This document shows positions 1-11,041 of a DNA stretch of 64,000 nucleotides, piece after piece. The notes beneath the pieces were generated by a model, which ran no database searches, was not told the origin of the DNA, and was given only the letters and a program-made list of their open reading frames with translations. Made by a program: the position numbers and the translations under genes. The stretch is from Cristatella mucedo (Eukaryota > Bryozoa > Phylactolaemata > Cristatellidae). The stretch is from positions 984,501-1,048,500 of the forward strand of contig WPIO01000034.1 of the NCBI GenBank assembly GCA_009760855.2. The letters run 5' to 3'. Each line of letters begins with the position of its first letter. Within the stretch, counting starts at the first letter, position 1.

Positions 1-120
1 CGTACATGTGTGAGCGTATACGTGTGTGCGCGCGCGGGCGAGCGCGAGCTTGTGTGTGTGTGTGCGTGCGCGAGCGTGTGCATGTGCTCCAGTGCATCAG
101 TGCGCCCTAGAGGTTCTCGG
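1..120. repeat. GT-rich low-complexity DNA
   Basis: Alternating purine-pyrimidine sequence (TG, CG and TGTGCG runs) without a fixed unit. The short open frames here are products of this composition. If the gene starting at 266 continues to the left, this lies in an intron. Confidence 0.7.
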
Positions 121-265
121 ACGTGCGAGCGAGTGCTCGTGTACGTGCCTTAAGCATTCGCGTCTGTCGTCAAACTCTCGAGTTTCTTTTGACGGTCTGC
201 GACGCTTCAGCATTTCGCAGTGTGCTTACGTGCAAGCACAGTTTGGGCTTATTTAACTACTGCAG

Positions 266-362
266 GCTCAGCTACAGGAGAGGCATGGAGGAGTATAACA
301 GGCTCAAGTCACAGTACACAGCTTCACCCCTCCTTCAGCTGTCGGCCCTGACTCTGATTAAA
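266..362 (+). CDS. Candidate internal exon X1 of an unrecognised gene
   Basis: The open frame reads LSYRRGMEEYNRLKSQ and continues to LTLIK (32 whole codons plus one base completing an upstream codon). It is bounded by an acceptor (actactgcag) and a strong donor (AAA/gtgagt). Mixed charged and hydrophobic residues suggest helix. It ends in phase 0, which is what X2 at 1568 needs. It begins mid-codon, so at least one exon lies further left, probably outside the window. I do not recognise the family. The call rests on splice signals, open frame and phase agreement only. Confidence 0.6.
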
Positions 363-1567
363 GTGAGTCGCTGTGAGTCTGTCGCTCATTCTGTGTGCTT
401 GTAGCTCCAGATGCCGCTCTATGATTGCAATGCTCAGTGGCTCCCGAACTTCTTTGCTCTCCTCTAATTCGTGCCGCGGATCTCCAACTTGGGCATTATT
501 GTATCCGATGACTTGCATCATCGTGGCACGTAATAATAAGACATGGCGTTCTGAATAGTGGCAGTAGCAGGGGAATATGTGCGAGCTCAAACTTTCAAAG
601 GTTTTGGGCAAGTTTTTCCACTTGGAGTATTTCAATTTCGTCTACAAGTTTCACTCTCTACTACTGGGCTGCAGCTCACTCACAGATCGTCGACAAGCCG
701 CGATTCCGAGCACTAGTTTGCATATAATAAAAATGTGCGTTTGTAGCTATTCGTAGGCTTATCAAAAATAAGTTTGTTTCCAAAGGTTAGAGATTAAAGT
801 CACTCTATGCAGCATCGAACCGTAGAGAGTTCAGTTGGCTGCAGTCAAATCAGTTGGTCGGACTTGAGGTCGGAGTTGAGTGCACAACACACTCCTGCTT
901 CGCTAATGTACGACGGAACGTGAACACTGAACTTTTTTTGATCGTTGCATTCAAGACGGCAATCCAAACTTTGCAGTGCTACCAATACTTGTGGTTCTTA
1001 TTTATCTACAAAAGCTACAACGGTAGCTGAAGATGCACTTCGTCACCGTAGCTGCAAGTATTTTCGTCGTTACTCGAAGTGTCGTCGTCGTCGCGTATTC
1101 GAATCGTAGCACTAGATGTTTGATTGTGGATATCGGGAGCCACTAATCTCATTTTCTGGTAACGGCAACACAAGGTGACTAGTTTCGACGACCGATGAGA
1201 TTTGGGCGACGGGCTGGAATTGGAATTGAATGGAAAAAGTAAATACATTCGGTGTTAGAACATTACTCATAGCACATTGACCAGTAACAGTCTTGTAATA
1301 TGACAGGTGTCACAATGTGCCGTGAGGCAAAGAAGCCGCAAAGACTTCGCTATTAAACGGAAATGGGGACGGATTACAGAAAAATCGGCCTAGATGAGCT
1401 GACATTGTCTGCTTTGGCTGATATTGTGGTGTTAATATGTTTTTTATAATTTATACTTTAGGTTTAGCTAGCTTAATTTGGCTTTTTTTCTATTGCTGTG
1501 AACTGATGCTTGCTTCCGTAGTAACAGAGGGTGAGTGTTGTGAAATCTGCCATCTGTGACCTTCTAG
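363..1567 (+). other. Inferred intron between X1 and X2
   Basis: About 1.2 kb of AT-richer sequence with many stops in all frames. I see no repeat of the families found elsewhere in the window and no RNA gene. Confidence 0.5.
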
Positions 1568-1716
1568 AACACTGCCGGTGATGCTCCCACATTTGATTGC
1601 GTTCGCCAAGGAATCAATTTGGCCGATAGTATTGTTTCAAAGCTGGCTACCTCAGAAGTGTTAGACTACCAAAGAGTCAGAGTCCATCAACGGTTGGAAT
1701 CATCGGCCACCAAATG
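1568..1716 (+). CDS. Candidate internal exon X2 of the unrecognised gene
   Basis: Acceptor tgaccttctag and donor ATG/gtaaga enclose 149 nt that is fully open in one frame. It encodes about 50 residues beginning NTAGDAPTFDCVRQG and ending RLESSATK plus two bases. The exon starts in phase 0, matching X1. It leaves TG, which with the first base of X3 (C) makes a Cys codon. Composition is typical of a soluble helical protein. With both splice sites good and both phases agreeing with neighbours, this is one of the best-supported exons here. Function unknown. Confidence 0.75.
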
Positions 1717-2305
1717 GTAAGATTATAGCACTAAGTGAGCACTAAAGCAGTGACACGGCATGTTCATTTTTGGCTTGTCACGGCAAGTCACATTGTGCTG
1801 TCACGCCCGTCCATATTCTGCCTGCACCCAGCAAAATTTGGGCTGTTCGATTCTGCCCCACGACCGGTCTGTTTTTTTCTGCCAATCCCATCGCTCATTG
1901 GCTCATCGCTCATTTCTTTGGTATGGGAGTAAATATCGAGTTGAGTTCCCGGGACTTTTCACTATTGGCATCCCAGGTTTCATCGAGACCAAACCGCGTG
2001 CAGTAAAGTTGAGAACAGGGAATGTCTAATTTCGCTGGCAAGCGCCTTCAGCACTCGTTCGGTGCCTTATGGTCGGCCCTGCCGAGAGAGATGAACCGGC
2101 GTGCATGCTTTTAGCTTTGCTCGTCGCTTAGCGAAAGCAAGCAAAGTACTGGAGATGCATTGCCACTAGCAGGCATGCCTTAGCTATCGTTCTTTAGCTT
2201 CTCACTGACCAATCTTGCGCCAGCTGTCGTACCTCCGAGCCCTGGTGCTCAACCTGGTTTCCGGCCTGTGAGAGGTGTTAAGCTGTGCAGGCTGAGCAGC
2301 CGTAG

Positions 2306-2307
<2 letters not shown>

Positions 2308-2386
<79 letters not shown>
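2308..2386 (+). repeat. (TG)n microsatellite
   Basis: An uninterrupted TG dinucleotide run of about 79 bp inside the intron between X2 and X3. Confidence 0.98.
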
Positions 2387-2392
<6 letters not shown>

Positions 2393-2597
2393 GGTCTGCA
2401 CGAGTTGTAGTGAACTCCTCTTGGTTCATGGCTGTTACGGCAGTCGTGCGGTGCTTTGGTTGTGCACGTTTAGCACGAAACAGCATCCTGAACCCAAAAG
2501 TTGCATTTCATTTCATTTTCTTAAGCTTGTTTTTCTTAAGTAAGAATCCTGTCTGCTCCATTGGATGTTTCAAATTTTTTTTATCATTTTTATACAG

Positions 2598-2844
2598 CGA
2601 TAATGAGATGTCACGTGAATACATCATCACAACTCTCATCACCAAGGGCTGCCTACTAGGCGACTACCTGCTTGAAGTTTTAAAGTCCACGGCTTTTGCT
2701 GAACCATCTAAAGATACCTCGACCGATTGGAAAGCCAACCATGAGCCACGTGGATCTGGCTTGTATAGGTTACGCACTGCTCAAAAGGAAATAGGGAAGT
2801 GCTACGCCATGCTCCAAATGTGGTGCGACATGAATGATACCAAG
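2598..2844 (+). CDS. Candidate internal exon X3 of the unrecognised gene
   Basis: A 247-nt exon with a long pyrimidine tract and acceptor (tttttatacag) and donor AAG/gtgaga. It encodes 82 codons starting DNEMSREYIITTLITKG, with GDYLLEVLKSTAF near residue 20 and YRLRTAQKEIGKCYAMLQMW near the end. The pattern of amphipathic stretches suggests helical repeats (TPR/HEAT-like), but that is inference. The first base completes a Cys codon with X2, and the exon ends in phase 0 for X4. Directly after the donor the intron turns into TA/TG simple repeat and then a LINE. Confidence 0.75.
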
Positions 2845-2870
2845 GTGAGAGAAGAAAGAAAGAGGGGGCA

Positions 2871-2927
2871 GATATATATATATATATATATATGTATGTA
2901 TATATATATATATATATATATACATAC

Positions 2928-2958
<31 letters not shown>

Positions 2959-2993
2959 TATATACATATATATGTGTGTGTGTGCGTGCGCGC

Positions 2994-3037
<44 letters not shown>

Positions 3038-3115
3038 GTGTGTATGCATATATACTTATATGTGTGCTTGTGTGTGAGCATGCTTGAGTGCGCGAGTGCG
3101 TGTGCGTGTGTGATA
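2871..3115 (+). repeat. Compound (TA)n/(TG)n microsatellite
   Basis: A TA run broken by TGTATG and TACATA units, then a short GTGCGTGCGCGCG stretch, then a pure TG run of about 40 bp, decaying to GTGTGC-rich sequence. Open frames through it on both strands are repeat artefacts. Confidence 0.95.
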
Positions 3116-3159
3116 CTACATACTTGCCAGTGTGAGCACAGGCGTGTGGGTTTCGGCTA

Positions 3160-3600
3160 CGACCAGTTTACGCGACGGGTTTTTCGCTTTTCTTTATCCC
3201 CCGATAAAATCAGTAAAACTGCAGGAGTCTCAATTGTTGCCCGTTGCCTACCTCAATTAAAAATCGTCTGCACTTCCTCCAAGGAGTCTTTCGAATATTG
3301 TACTTTAAGTACTTTCCACAGCTAGCTGCCAATGGTGGCACTAGTATATCTCCCATCAAGTATAACGTTCTCCTTTATCTCATATTTCTCTGATCTCTTT
3401 TCAATTGTGTGTGCGAGAAATTTATATTTCTTTGTTATGGGTGATTTCAGCATTCCTTTTGAGGAGGTAACTGACGCCTTATGTGCTGAATTAAGTGCAC
3501 TGACTAACTCGTTTTATCTTGTGGCTCATGTGCAAGAACCTTCATGGGTCACATTTTCTATAAAATATTTTTCTGCAAGTGGCTATCATCCCTAATGATG
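3160..3600 (+). pseudogene. LINE endonuclease domain remnant
   Basis: After a broken N-terminal half (3160-3330), the frame 3332-3595 reads MVALVYLPSSITF, then VMGDFSIPFEEVTDA. The GDF-I motif matches the catalytic GDFN-I block of non-LTR retrotransposon endonucleases (Asn replaced by Ser here), and VYLPSS matches the usual VYRPPSS. Stops and frame changes show decay. Confidence 0.75.
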
Positions 3601-4901
3601 ACTAAATGATGCGCATCTGATCTTATGGCAATATCGCTCAATCAACAGCGATTGCCCTCTTCCGTATCCAAATTCACCAGTGAAACATCTAGAACCTTGA
3701 CTTGAATGCTCTTGGAGCGAAAATATCTTCGTTGCCCCTCGAAGTCTCCTTTTTCTCTCTTTTTCGCTCGAACCCCACGTTGGACTTTCATCATTGGTAT
3801 TATATTGCAACATGACAAACGTGCTGACCCGCTGAACGCGTTTGCACTAGCGACTAAGCCTAATCTGCGCCATTGCTCAGACTGTCAAAGGTGTACCGCA
3901 GATATTGAACTACATAGGTATACTAACCCAAGCTTGAGCAAGTGAATGAAAGATAAGGATTGACTGTCCACTGTCACGATTAAGAATGCTAGTTTAGATC
4001 CTCGCAGTCGATCCTATCAAGAATCAAATAAAGCTTCTATAAGCGTATTGTTAAATCACAGGTTCGCGATCCGAAAATGCTGATGATTATCCTAGACCTT
4101 CACCTTAACCGTTCCCAGGTTCGTTCTTTACCGAGTGATCCTTGTGGTGATCTAGCCGGTCGCTTCTCAACTGGTTTGTCAGCAAGCTAGACAAGATCAG
4201 ACAGTCCATCCTTCAGGTCGTACCAACCCTTCTGGACACTCGTCCCTCAATTACATCAACACAGGACTCATGTCCGTCAATTCCGTGCACTAACTCGATG
4301 GCTGCATTCAAGGATGTCACTAGCGAACTTATCCTGAAATTCATTACCCAGTAAAAGAATACTAGCCCTTTAGATCCTATTCTCACCGTCCTACGTTTAC
4401 GATGCTGAGATCTGTTGCTGACATGCATAACTAGCATGATCAATATTTCCTCAGCCTCAGGTCATGTTTCCAAAAGGCTTTTGCTAGGCCACCTGCTGAT
4501 TATGGCTCATCTTTTTCAGCGGTCCTGAGCTTCTACTTCCACGGTTCTTGCTACCCAATTACTCTCCTGACTCTGGTATGCTTCCTAATTTCTCTTTGTT
4601 GCGTGAGATGAAGTCTGTTGGCTACCGAATGCATGCCGAAATCCGCCTATGCTGTGAGTGTGCCATACAAAACTCTCATCCGTAAAACCGACATAGTCTT
4701 TATGGTTTTGTGGAGTCATAAATGGAGCTACACTACATCACATAAGAAAATAATGCTAGACCGATAGAACTTGGGCAGCTTCCGTTCAATTTCCCTTCTC
4801 CCGTTCCACTAGAAAATACAGGAACGAGTTATGGCTAACCAACAGAATTCGACATTGAGACCTAAAACCTACAAGGAAGTTCCAGTCTGGGTTTACAGCT
4901 A

Positions 4902-5291
4902 ATGTTGGCAGAGTTAACATTGCTTAGAGTGTATAGCGACCTACTCAGTAATGCAAACTTGGGTAAAGTCTTTGCATGTTTCGTTTTTTTGAAGCATTCT
5001 ATAATACCTATGCCTTGGGATTCACTGGCACTGTACTGCAATGCAATGGTTCAGGTTCTATCTCAGTGGGATGCTTTAGAGAATGGATGGGAACAGACAA
5101 AGATCATCCGAGGACCACTTACCTGTGGAGTAACTCAGAGCTCTCTGCTTGGCCTGGCTTTGTTTTCGTTCAGGGTTAATACTCCCCCTCTTGCTGTGGT
5201 GACAGCCAAGCTCAATCTAGGCTTTCAACTCTATGCAGATGACACTGAGTTGTACCTTTACCTGATCCCGCCCAGCCCTCGAGCACATTGA
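4902..5291 (+). pseudogene. LINE reverse transcriptase core remnant
   Basis: The frame contains GVTQSSLLGLALFS (GVPQGSVLGPLLFS in intact CR1/L2 enzymes) followed by LGFQLYADDTELYLY. YADD is the RT catalytic motif. The N-terminal part of RT lies upstream in other frames. Confidence 0.85.
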
Positions 5292-6505
5292 ATTCTCTAC
5301 ACATCTTTGCTGCATGTAGTGATGACGTCCGCACATTGATGGCAGCAAACTTTCTCAAATAGAATGATCGAATGGCGATCAAACCAACTTAGTGGCTATT
5401 GGCAAACAAAGTGCTATTCGGAAATTGGAAAACCTAATGCTCGAATTCGGCTTCTCTAGTATGTCTCCGGTTGAAATTGTCAAAATCTAGGTGTCCAGTT
5501 GACTTTTCATTAGATGACCCCATCAGCTCCACAGTCTAGCCTGCCTACTTTCAGCCTCATAACATTGCAGAAATCCTGATTTTTTCTTAAACAGGCATAC
5601 TAATTCGGGCTTTTTTATACAGGGATACTATTCTAAATTGGTCCACGCATCGAGGACATTGCGTTTCGGCTTCTGTAACTTACTAACTGCTGGTCTCCCA
5701 GCGTATGCAATCAGGTGCTTACACTCGGTGTAAAGCTTTGTAGTTATGGTTATCTGTCGTTTGCATTGAGATTTCCATATCACACGCTTTCTCTCTAACC
5801 TGCACTGGGGCCCAGTCAAGCAGCCCAGTGATTTCAAATATGTGTCACTTACTGTAACTCTTCATTTTATTGATTCTATCACATACTTTTAGCAATGTCA
5901 TTCGGCGGCTCTAACATACCTATCAGAAATACTACCCGAAAAAGAGAAGAGTGGTATGAAAAGCCAGTGTTCTGACTCAAATCGCATAGCCAGACCTCAT
6001 ATGTACCTTAAACCGTTGGAAACGTACCTTTAGTTCCTAATCTCCCAATGCCTGGAACTCACTACCGATGCACGTCTACCCGTGACATGAAGACATTTAA
6101 AAAGAAGCCTTAAACGCATTTGTTTACTACAGCATTCGGTGAGTCTTTGCGATTTTCGGTTCTATTCATGTACCTGCATACACTACACCTGCTCCTTGCG
6201 GATTTTATAGCCGATCACTTGGTAAGGCTTTGCATACTGCTTCTACAAAATGCCTAGAAAAAAATTCAGCTCTCCGAATGCACTATACAAATGTGTCATT
6301 GTTATTACTGATGCTGATTATATTACCTATGCTACCTCCGTGGGCGAGTTCTATTAGTCTACGAAGCTCTCGCTTGCTTTGGGCATAACGAACTTGACCG
6401 GCACAGGAGCTGGATACCGACCTCCCGTTTTTTTAATGATCGGCTGCTAACCAGCCATATGTATGGGTCGGTGTCGTAGAGTAACTAGCTAGCAACTGCT
6501 TGCAG

Positions 6506-6595
6506 GTCCTGCCTTTCACTCTGAAGTATATGGCTATCAACGGCTGGCATGGGCAAATGCTTAAGATCTTGATGAAGCAGTCAGCTAATGCCGGA
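6506..6595 (+). CDS. Candidate internal exon X4 of the unrecognised gene
   Basis: A 90-nt exon between aactgcttgcag and GGA/gtgagt. It is phase 0 at both ends, continuing X3 in frame. It encodes 30 residues starting VLPFTLKYMAINGWHGQ and ending MKQSANAG. The element GWH recurs in X5. The open frame runs past the donor, so the donor rests on its consensus alone. Confidence 0.6.
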
Positions 6596-8047
6596 GTGAG
6601 TTGGAAAACCAAAGAACAAGACGACAAAATCGCCAAAGTGCGTCAACTTCCACAAGTGACTGTCAACTGGTGTTCTGGGCTTGCAGTGGCTTGCTTCAAT
6701 GGTTATCGACAGAAACTAGCCTCTTGCGGCTGGCTGCGCCTTGCTTTGTTTACTGTATTTCTTACACAGCTCACCTTGGTGACCATAATCCAAGCTTGCT
6801 CGTCTGTCGCGATCTAACTAAAATGTTGGTCCCATTTAGCAATATCTCTGACTATGCTGCTCTTCAAGCACTTGATTTGTGTCTCTGCTTCTGCTCTAGT
6901 TTCTCATCGCCCACTCTCTCAATGCACGCCTATTTAGCATGCAAGCTCATTATTGGGGCCTTCCTTTGTTTGCGTCACGGACTCATCTGACTCAAGTCGT
7001 CTAGCCGTACGACTGGCTGCCTTTGATTTCTTTGGCGATCGTGTCCACGTGTTGCTAACCGCTTTTACTCAGTAGCTGTGCATTTTCCCTTGTAATCTTA
7101 TTCGTGCTAAGATTGTGCGTACGATTATCTGCACTCATTCCGGATTTTCTACCCTATCTCAGGTGCTTAGAACGAGATTTATTCATATGCAGATGCTACA
7201 CAAAAGCGGATTTTTTTTAATATTGCTGTTTCCGTCGTCAAATGTCGAGTCTTTTCCTCCAATCGATACTGCTGAGCAAATTAGCAACACTACCTACCTC
7301 CAGTGGCAGCTCGGTTATTCTTCTTGCAGCGTGCGGCCTCTCCATTGCCATGTTAAGTTCAAGGGTTGACGATTTATCACTTATGGAAATAGGTGTAGGT
7401 AATAGTCTTTCAAACGAGAAGAATGCTGCCAGCGAGGATTTTGCATTGAGTGCTAGCACCACTCCATACTAACGGTTTAGACCTACCTGTTCTCTTCGTC
7501 TTTGTAGCGAGTGCTAGAAATGGTAGACATCGCTTGCTGTAGCGCACTTTGCTACTTTTAATGAGAAGTCTGTAGCGATTTGCTACATATGAAACTCCTC
7601 GAGCCCGGTCAGCGGTTAGTATATCAAATAGTAGTGATTCCTTTGCCAATTCCGCCTTGCTCGCTCAATTTCTCCCTCGCAGCCAGCGAAATGAACAGAA
7701 AGGACTAATGTGGGACTCAGAATCGACATTGGAAATTTAAGAACTGCGTGAAACTAATGGAAAGCTGGGTGGATCGGACCGTGGGATATTCGAGGAAATG
7801 GGAATCAGCCGCATTTGTTGACAGGCTACTTGCATACCCTTAGGGCTAGCCAATTTACGTACTACCTGTGGGCTTTTATATAATACAATGACAATAATAA
7901 TAACAATATAGCATGTAGATAGTAATCTATGCGAGCTATTGTGTTACTGTTTATCTCATTGACCTTCAGCTTCCCATTGCTTCGGCAAATCTATTTGTCT
8001 CATGTGCCTGAAACATGTGATTTTTCGTTTGCCTCCTTCTTTTGTAG
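6596..8047 (+). other. Inferred intron between X4 and X5
   Basis: Short overlapping open frames on both strands around 7.1-7.65 kb, none with recognisable content. No tandem repeat. A small AAT-rich patch at about 7888-7910 resembles the end of a decayed LINE tail, but no stem sequence is visible. Confidence 0.4.
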
Positions 8048-8119
8048 CAAATGGAGGCCCTCGGCTGGCATTATGCTTCAGCTCATCAGGCCAGCTGCAT
8101 GATTATCAAGTATCCTCAG
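8048..8119 (+). CDS. Candidate internal exon X5 of the unrecognised gene
   Basis: A 72-nt exon after a strong pyrimidine-rich acceptor (cctccttcttttgtag). It is phase 0 at both ends and encodes 24 residues, QMEALGWHYASAHQAS then CMIIKYPQ. The donor CAG/gtttat is weak after position +2. The GWH motif echoes X4, hinting at repeated short helical units encoded by phase-0 exons. Confidence 0.55.
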
Positions 8120-8189
8120 GTTTATGCTTTATTCTAAGTTTGGTGAGTCATGGTCGTTTTTGGTTTGGCAACTCGATATGATCTCGATC

Positions 8190-8341
8190 GCTTTGGAAGT
8201 TTTGCTCGGTTAGCAGCAACGCTTTTTACCGGAGCCATGCTGAGGCCATTTTCATAGTCTCCGAATGCAGCTGCTTTCCGCTTCCGGCTGCTCGCGGCTC
8301 TGAGCAGCTCCCACGATATGGGTAATCAATGGGCTTGTGAT
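8190..8341. repeat. 152-bp direct repeat, copy 1
   Basis: From GCTTTGGAAGTT to GGGCTTGTGAT this is almost identical to 10603-10755, with only a few substitutions and one short length change. It lies between X5 and X6. It has no A-box, B-box or poly-A-like tail and no recognised protein in any frame. Confidence 0.95.
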
Positions 8342-8534
8342 TCTCTGTATATCTGATCATCAGGTCCCATAATGCAGTGAAGAGGGCAACTGGTGCATCA
8401 TGCTCGAGGCCTGTGGTAGACTGTATATGTATATGTACATGTATATGTAGCAAGTTAACTGAGAGCAGCAGCAAATCGCAACGAGTTTTACTGTAACGGC
8501 CTGGAGTCTTGGTGCTCAAACAAGTAACTAAAAG

Positions 8535-8609
8535 AGCTTGCTTGATTCTTTGCTATGCCGTACTGCCGCTGCTGCAAGACACTTCAGCATCCTTGAAACT
8601 GTGATATTG
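8535..8609 (+). CDS. Possible exon X6 of the unrecognised gene
   Basis: 75 nt, phase 0 at both ends, encoding SLLDSLLCRTAAAARHFSIL and five more residues. The donor TTG/gtaagt is excellent. The acceptor (gtaactaaaag) lacks a pyrimidine tract, although a branch-like ctaac/taact lies close by. The residue pattern is helical and the frame fits X5, but the weak acceptor keeps this tentative. Confidence 0.4.
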
Positions 8610-9339
8610 GTAAGTGCTGCTAATCTGAGGGGTTCTTCATGTTGCAATGAACCGGTGAAGACTTGTTCGGCAGGGCATACCCGTAAGAGCTAAATCTCGT
8701 GGCTATATAAAGCGAGTACACCCGATCAAATATTGGCTCATGGCCCTGCGATATACTGATATACTGATTGCTCACCGATTCCGACGCTCGCAAGCGCTCA
8801 CAAGCAGCTCCGGCTTCCTGAAAGCAGTAGTTTTTGTAATAGCACTCGCTGCGATTAGGTTGAAACTTCTTAGGCTGAAACCTTTTTTCAGCAGTCTGTT
8901 TACTTCAAATGTTTTGCCTTTCGTGCATCGCTGCTATGGTGGCCGCTTAATCTGCTGAAGTTTTTAGTGGATGCTCACATACACTTATTAGTTTATTATT
9001 ATGTATAAGTTCAAAGGATTTTGAGCTGACAAGTTAATCCCAACCGCCAGCTCCAAGATTCTTTCATGCACCTGTTTATGTTAAAATAAATTGTGATATC
9101 AAGTGAAACTACTGCATCGCTACATTATAGAGATGCTAAAAAGCTTACATGGGCTGGTTAGAGTCTTATTTGCATGTATTTAACTCATGCAATACTTATA
9201 GTCGCTATTTTTGTGTTCAGCAGAGTCTGTTATTTGAACGATATATTACCTATTATTGACTGGGCAGTGGTACGTTTTGGAGCACCATGAATTAATGACT
9301 TAATACTTGAGTGAAACTGAATTTTCCCTTATATGCTTG

Positions 9340-9480
9340 TTTGTGCTAGTAGTTTGCATGCAATTACCTATAATTACTTAGTATGCTTCTTTTACAGTCT
9401 ATTTTAGATGCTTAGAAAGAGATTTAAAACTATGTGGATGATAAACTAATACTGAATTTTTATTATTAATGCCTACGTTA
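9340..9480 (+). mobile_element. Decayed LINE 3' tail
   Basis: TTTTACAGTCTATTTTAGATG followed by CTTAGAAAGAGATTTAAAAC is a diverged form of the LINE tail (AAATGTAAAGCGCCTAGAAA then GAGATTAAGTTC), and it ends in a TTATTATTAA run. Confidence 0.55.
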
Positions 9481-9529
9481 TCAATGTTCAGTCAATCTCA
9501 CTTCCTTTAGCACAGATAACGATTACCCA

Positions 9530-9715
9530 CCCGTTCCTTACAACACCTTTTTAAGTCTGTGCGATTTGTCGTTTGTGTATTTACAATTGCACACACTCGC
9601 ATGCTGTCACTAAACAATTGATTTGACACTCTTCCTTTCCAGTATATGTAAAGTTTCTTGAGAGATGTTTATCTTTATTTATTTACTATGAACGGTTCTT
9701 ATTATAATAAAAATC
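9530..9715 (+). mobile_element. Decayed LINE 3' end
   Basis: Contains the 3' UTR signature CTCGCATGCTGTCACTAA, then CCAGTATATGTAAAGTTTCT, then GAGAGATG and a TTATTATAATAA end, in the same order as the better-preserved copies at 43.2 and 58.0 kb. Confidence 0.6.
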
Positions 9716-10602
9716 ACTATTTTATTTGATAATATAGCACTGTGCCAAATTTCACCGCATTTCATTAGAAATTTCTCAAGAAAAATTGACTTTGTAGCAT
9801 TTCCAGTGAACTGTGATGTGGACGGACCACGCCAGCCGAGACTCTAGAACTTTACCTTTACCTCTAGAACTTTAACTTAACTTTACCTTGGCCAAATTAC
9901 TTATGTCTGAAGCGCCCACAAAGGGGACGTAAAGAAATGGGAGATATATCAAATACTAAATAGGGCTGGGATACGTACGTGTTATTCTATCCTCATGCAC
10001 CGGATTTGTGGTGGATTGCACTGCTGTTCACCCTGTAGTGCTAGTGTAGTACTGGTTACCTTGTGTGACCCTGTGTGACCATGGGTTACAGTGCTGCTCA
10101 CTCTTACCGTAGCTTGCTACAGAGGTAGCAAGATAATTTTCTTGCGAATGCTTATGGGAACTGTCAGAAATTCGGCGGAGACACTCTAGATATAGCCGAT
10201 TGATCCCACATTTCACGTAGGTGATGTCTTTATTCTGACAATATATCTGCTGCGTGGCTGTTCTTGGCAGGAAGTGTGCAATAACTACCGACGCCTTAAC
10301 TTAACTTAGCTCCGTTCAATCATTATGAGCTGCAAAGAAACGCGGGTTTTACTTTATGTAATTTGGCCTAAAAGTCATGTTGCATCTTCACAGTCAGTGT
10401 TGCCTTTGAATTTTCAAAGAACTAGAAGTTACGCGACCATCTAATAAATGCAAGTAAAGTGACAGAATTAATGCCTGAGCTAAGAAAAAGTGCTCCATAA
10501 ATCTGTGATGTACATAAATGATAAGCTTGTAAGTAAGGCTGTTTGCCTAAAAACTAGTATAAGAAAACGGACTTTTTATATGCACATTCGGGACATGGAA
10601 AT

Positions 10603-10755
10603 GCTTTGGAAGTTGTGCTTTGGTAAGCAGCAACGCTTTTTACCGGAGCCATGCTGAGGCCATTTTCAAAGTCTCCGAATGCAGCTGCTTTCCGCTTCCG
10701 GCTGCTCGCGGCTCTGAGCAGCTCCCACGATATGGGTAATCAATGGGCTTGTGAT
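10603..10755. repeat. 153-bp direct repeat, copy 2
   Basis: Near-identical partner of 8190-8341, 2.4 kb away in the same orientation. The flanks diverge sharply at both ends. Confidence 0.95.
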
Positions 10756-10940
10756 AATGACTCTGTGCATCAGATGGGCACTAACCATGTTCCACGCAAG
10801 TAGCAGAACGCAAAGGCAGCAGGATGGTGACATAATTTCGCCTGACAGGGATTAAAGGCCACCCTTTTCAGGAAGGGACTCGTCCACCCACACAGTAGGT
10901 GTGGGCACACTATTTTGCTAGCACGCAGTACATATTACAG

Positions 10941-11041
10941 AGCTGCTGGGACACCGGGACTTCGTCAAACTAGCTGTTACAACCGACACAGAAGAACAAG
11001 CCTTGGCAGCCACAGCTGGTCCAGCCGGACGGGACACCTGA
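10941..11041 (+). CDS. Doubtful terminal exon
   Basis: After an acceptor (catattacag), one frame reads LLGHRDFVKLAVTTDTEEQA then LAATAGPAGRDT and a TGA at 11039-11041. The residue pattern looks like real protein, but this frame needs an exon ending with one extra base, and X6 ends in phase 0, so at least one exon would be missing. A good donor (CTGAG/gtaatg) starts right after the stop, which argues for a different frame or for a 3' UTR intron. Linkage to X1-X6 is speculative. Confidence 0.25.

Larger units (their letters stand above)
3140..6315 (+). mobile_element. Degenerate near-full-length CR1/L2-type LINE
   Basis: In order I can read: an apurinic endonuclease-like region (3160-3600), the endonuclease-RT linker (about 4270-4400, with a KNTSPLDPI motif where CR1/L2 elements have K-S-C-LDPIPT), the start of RT (4765-4840), the RT core with LYADDTELY (about 5225-5260), the post-RT domain (5640-5850, LHWGPVKQ in place of LHWLPVKQR), the C-terminal WNSLP-type sequence (about 6050) and a 3' UTR with the tail stem, ending near 6315. 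The frame is broken many times, so it is inactive. About 235 bp between 4530 and 4765 is unrelated and partly repeated at 43.93-44.06 kb. The element sits in the intron between X3 and X4, same strand as the gene. Confidence 0.85.

Noticed and set aside
2202-3087. 259-codon plus-strand frame and minus-strand His-Thr/Tyr-Ile frames
   Set aside because: Mostly translated TG and TA microsatellites. Only the part at 2598-2844 is retained, as exon X3.
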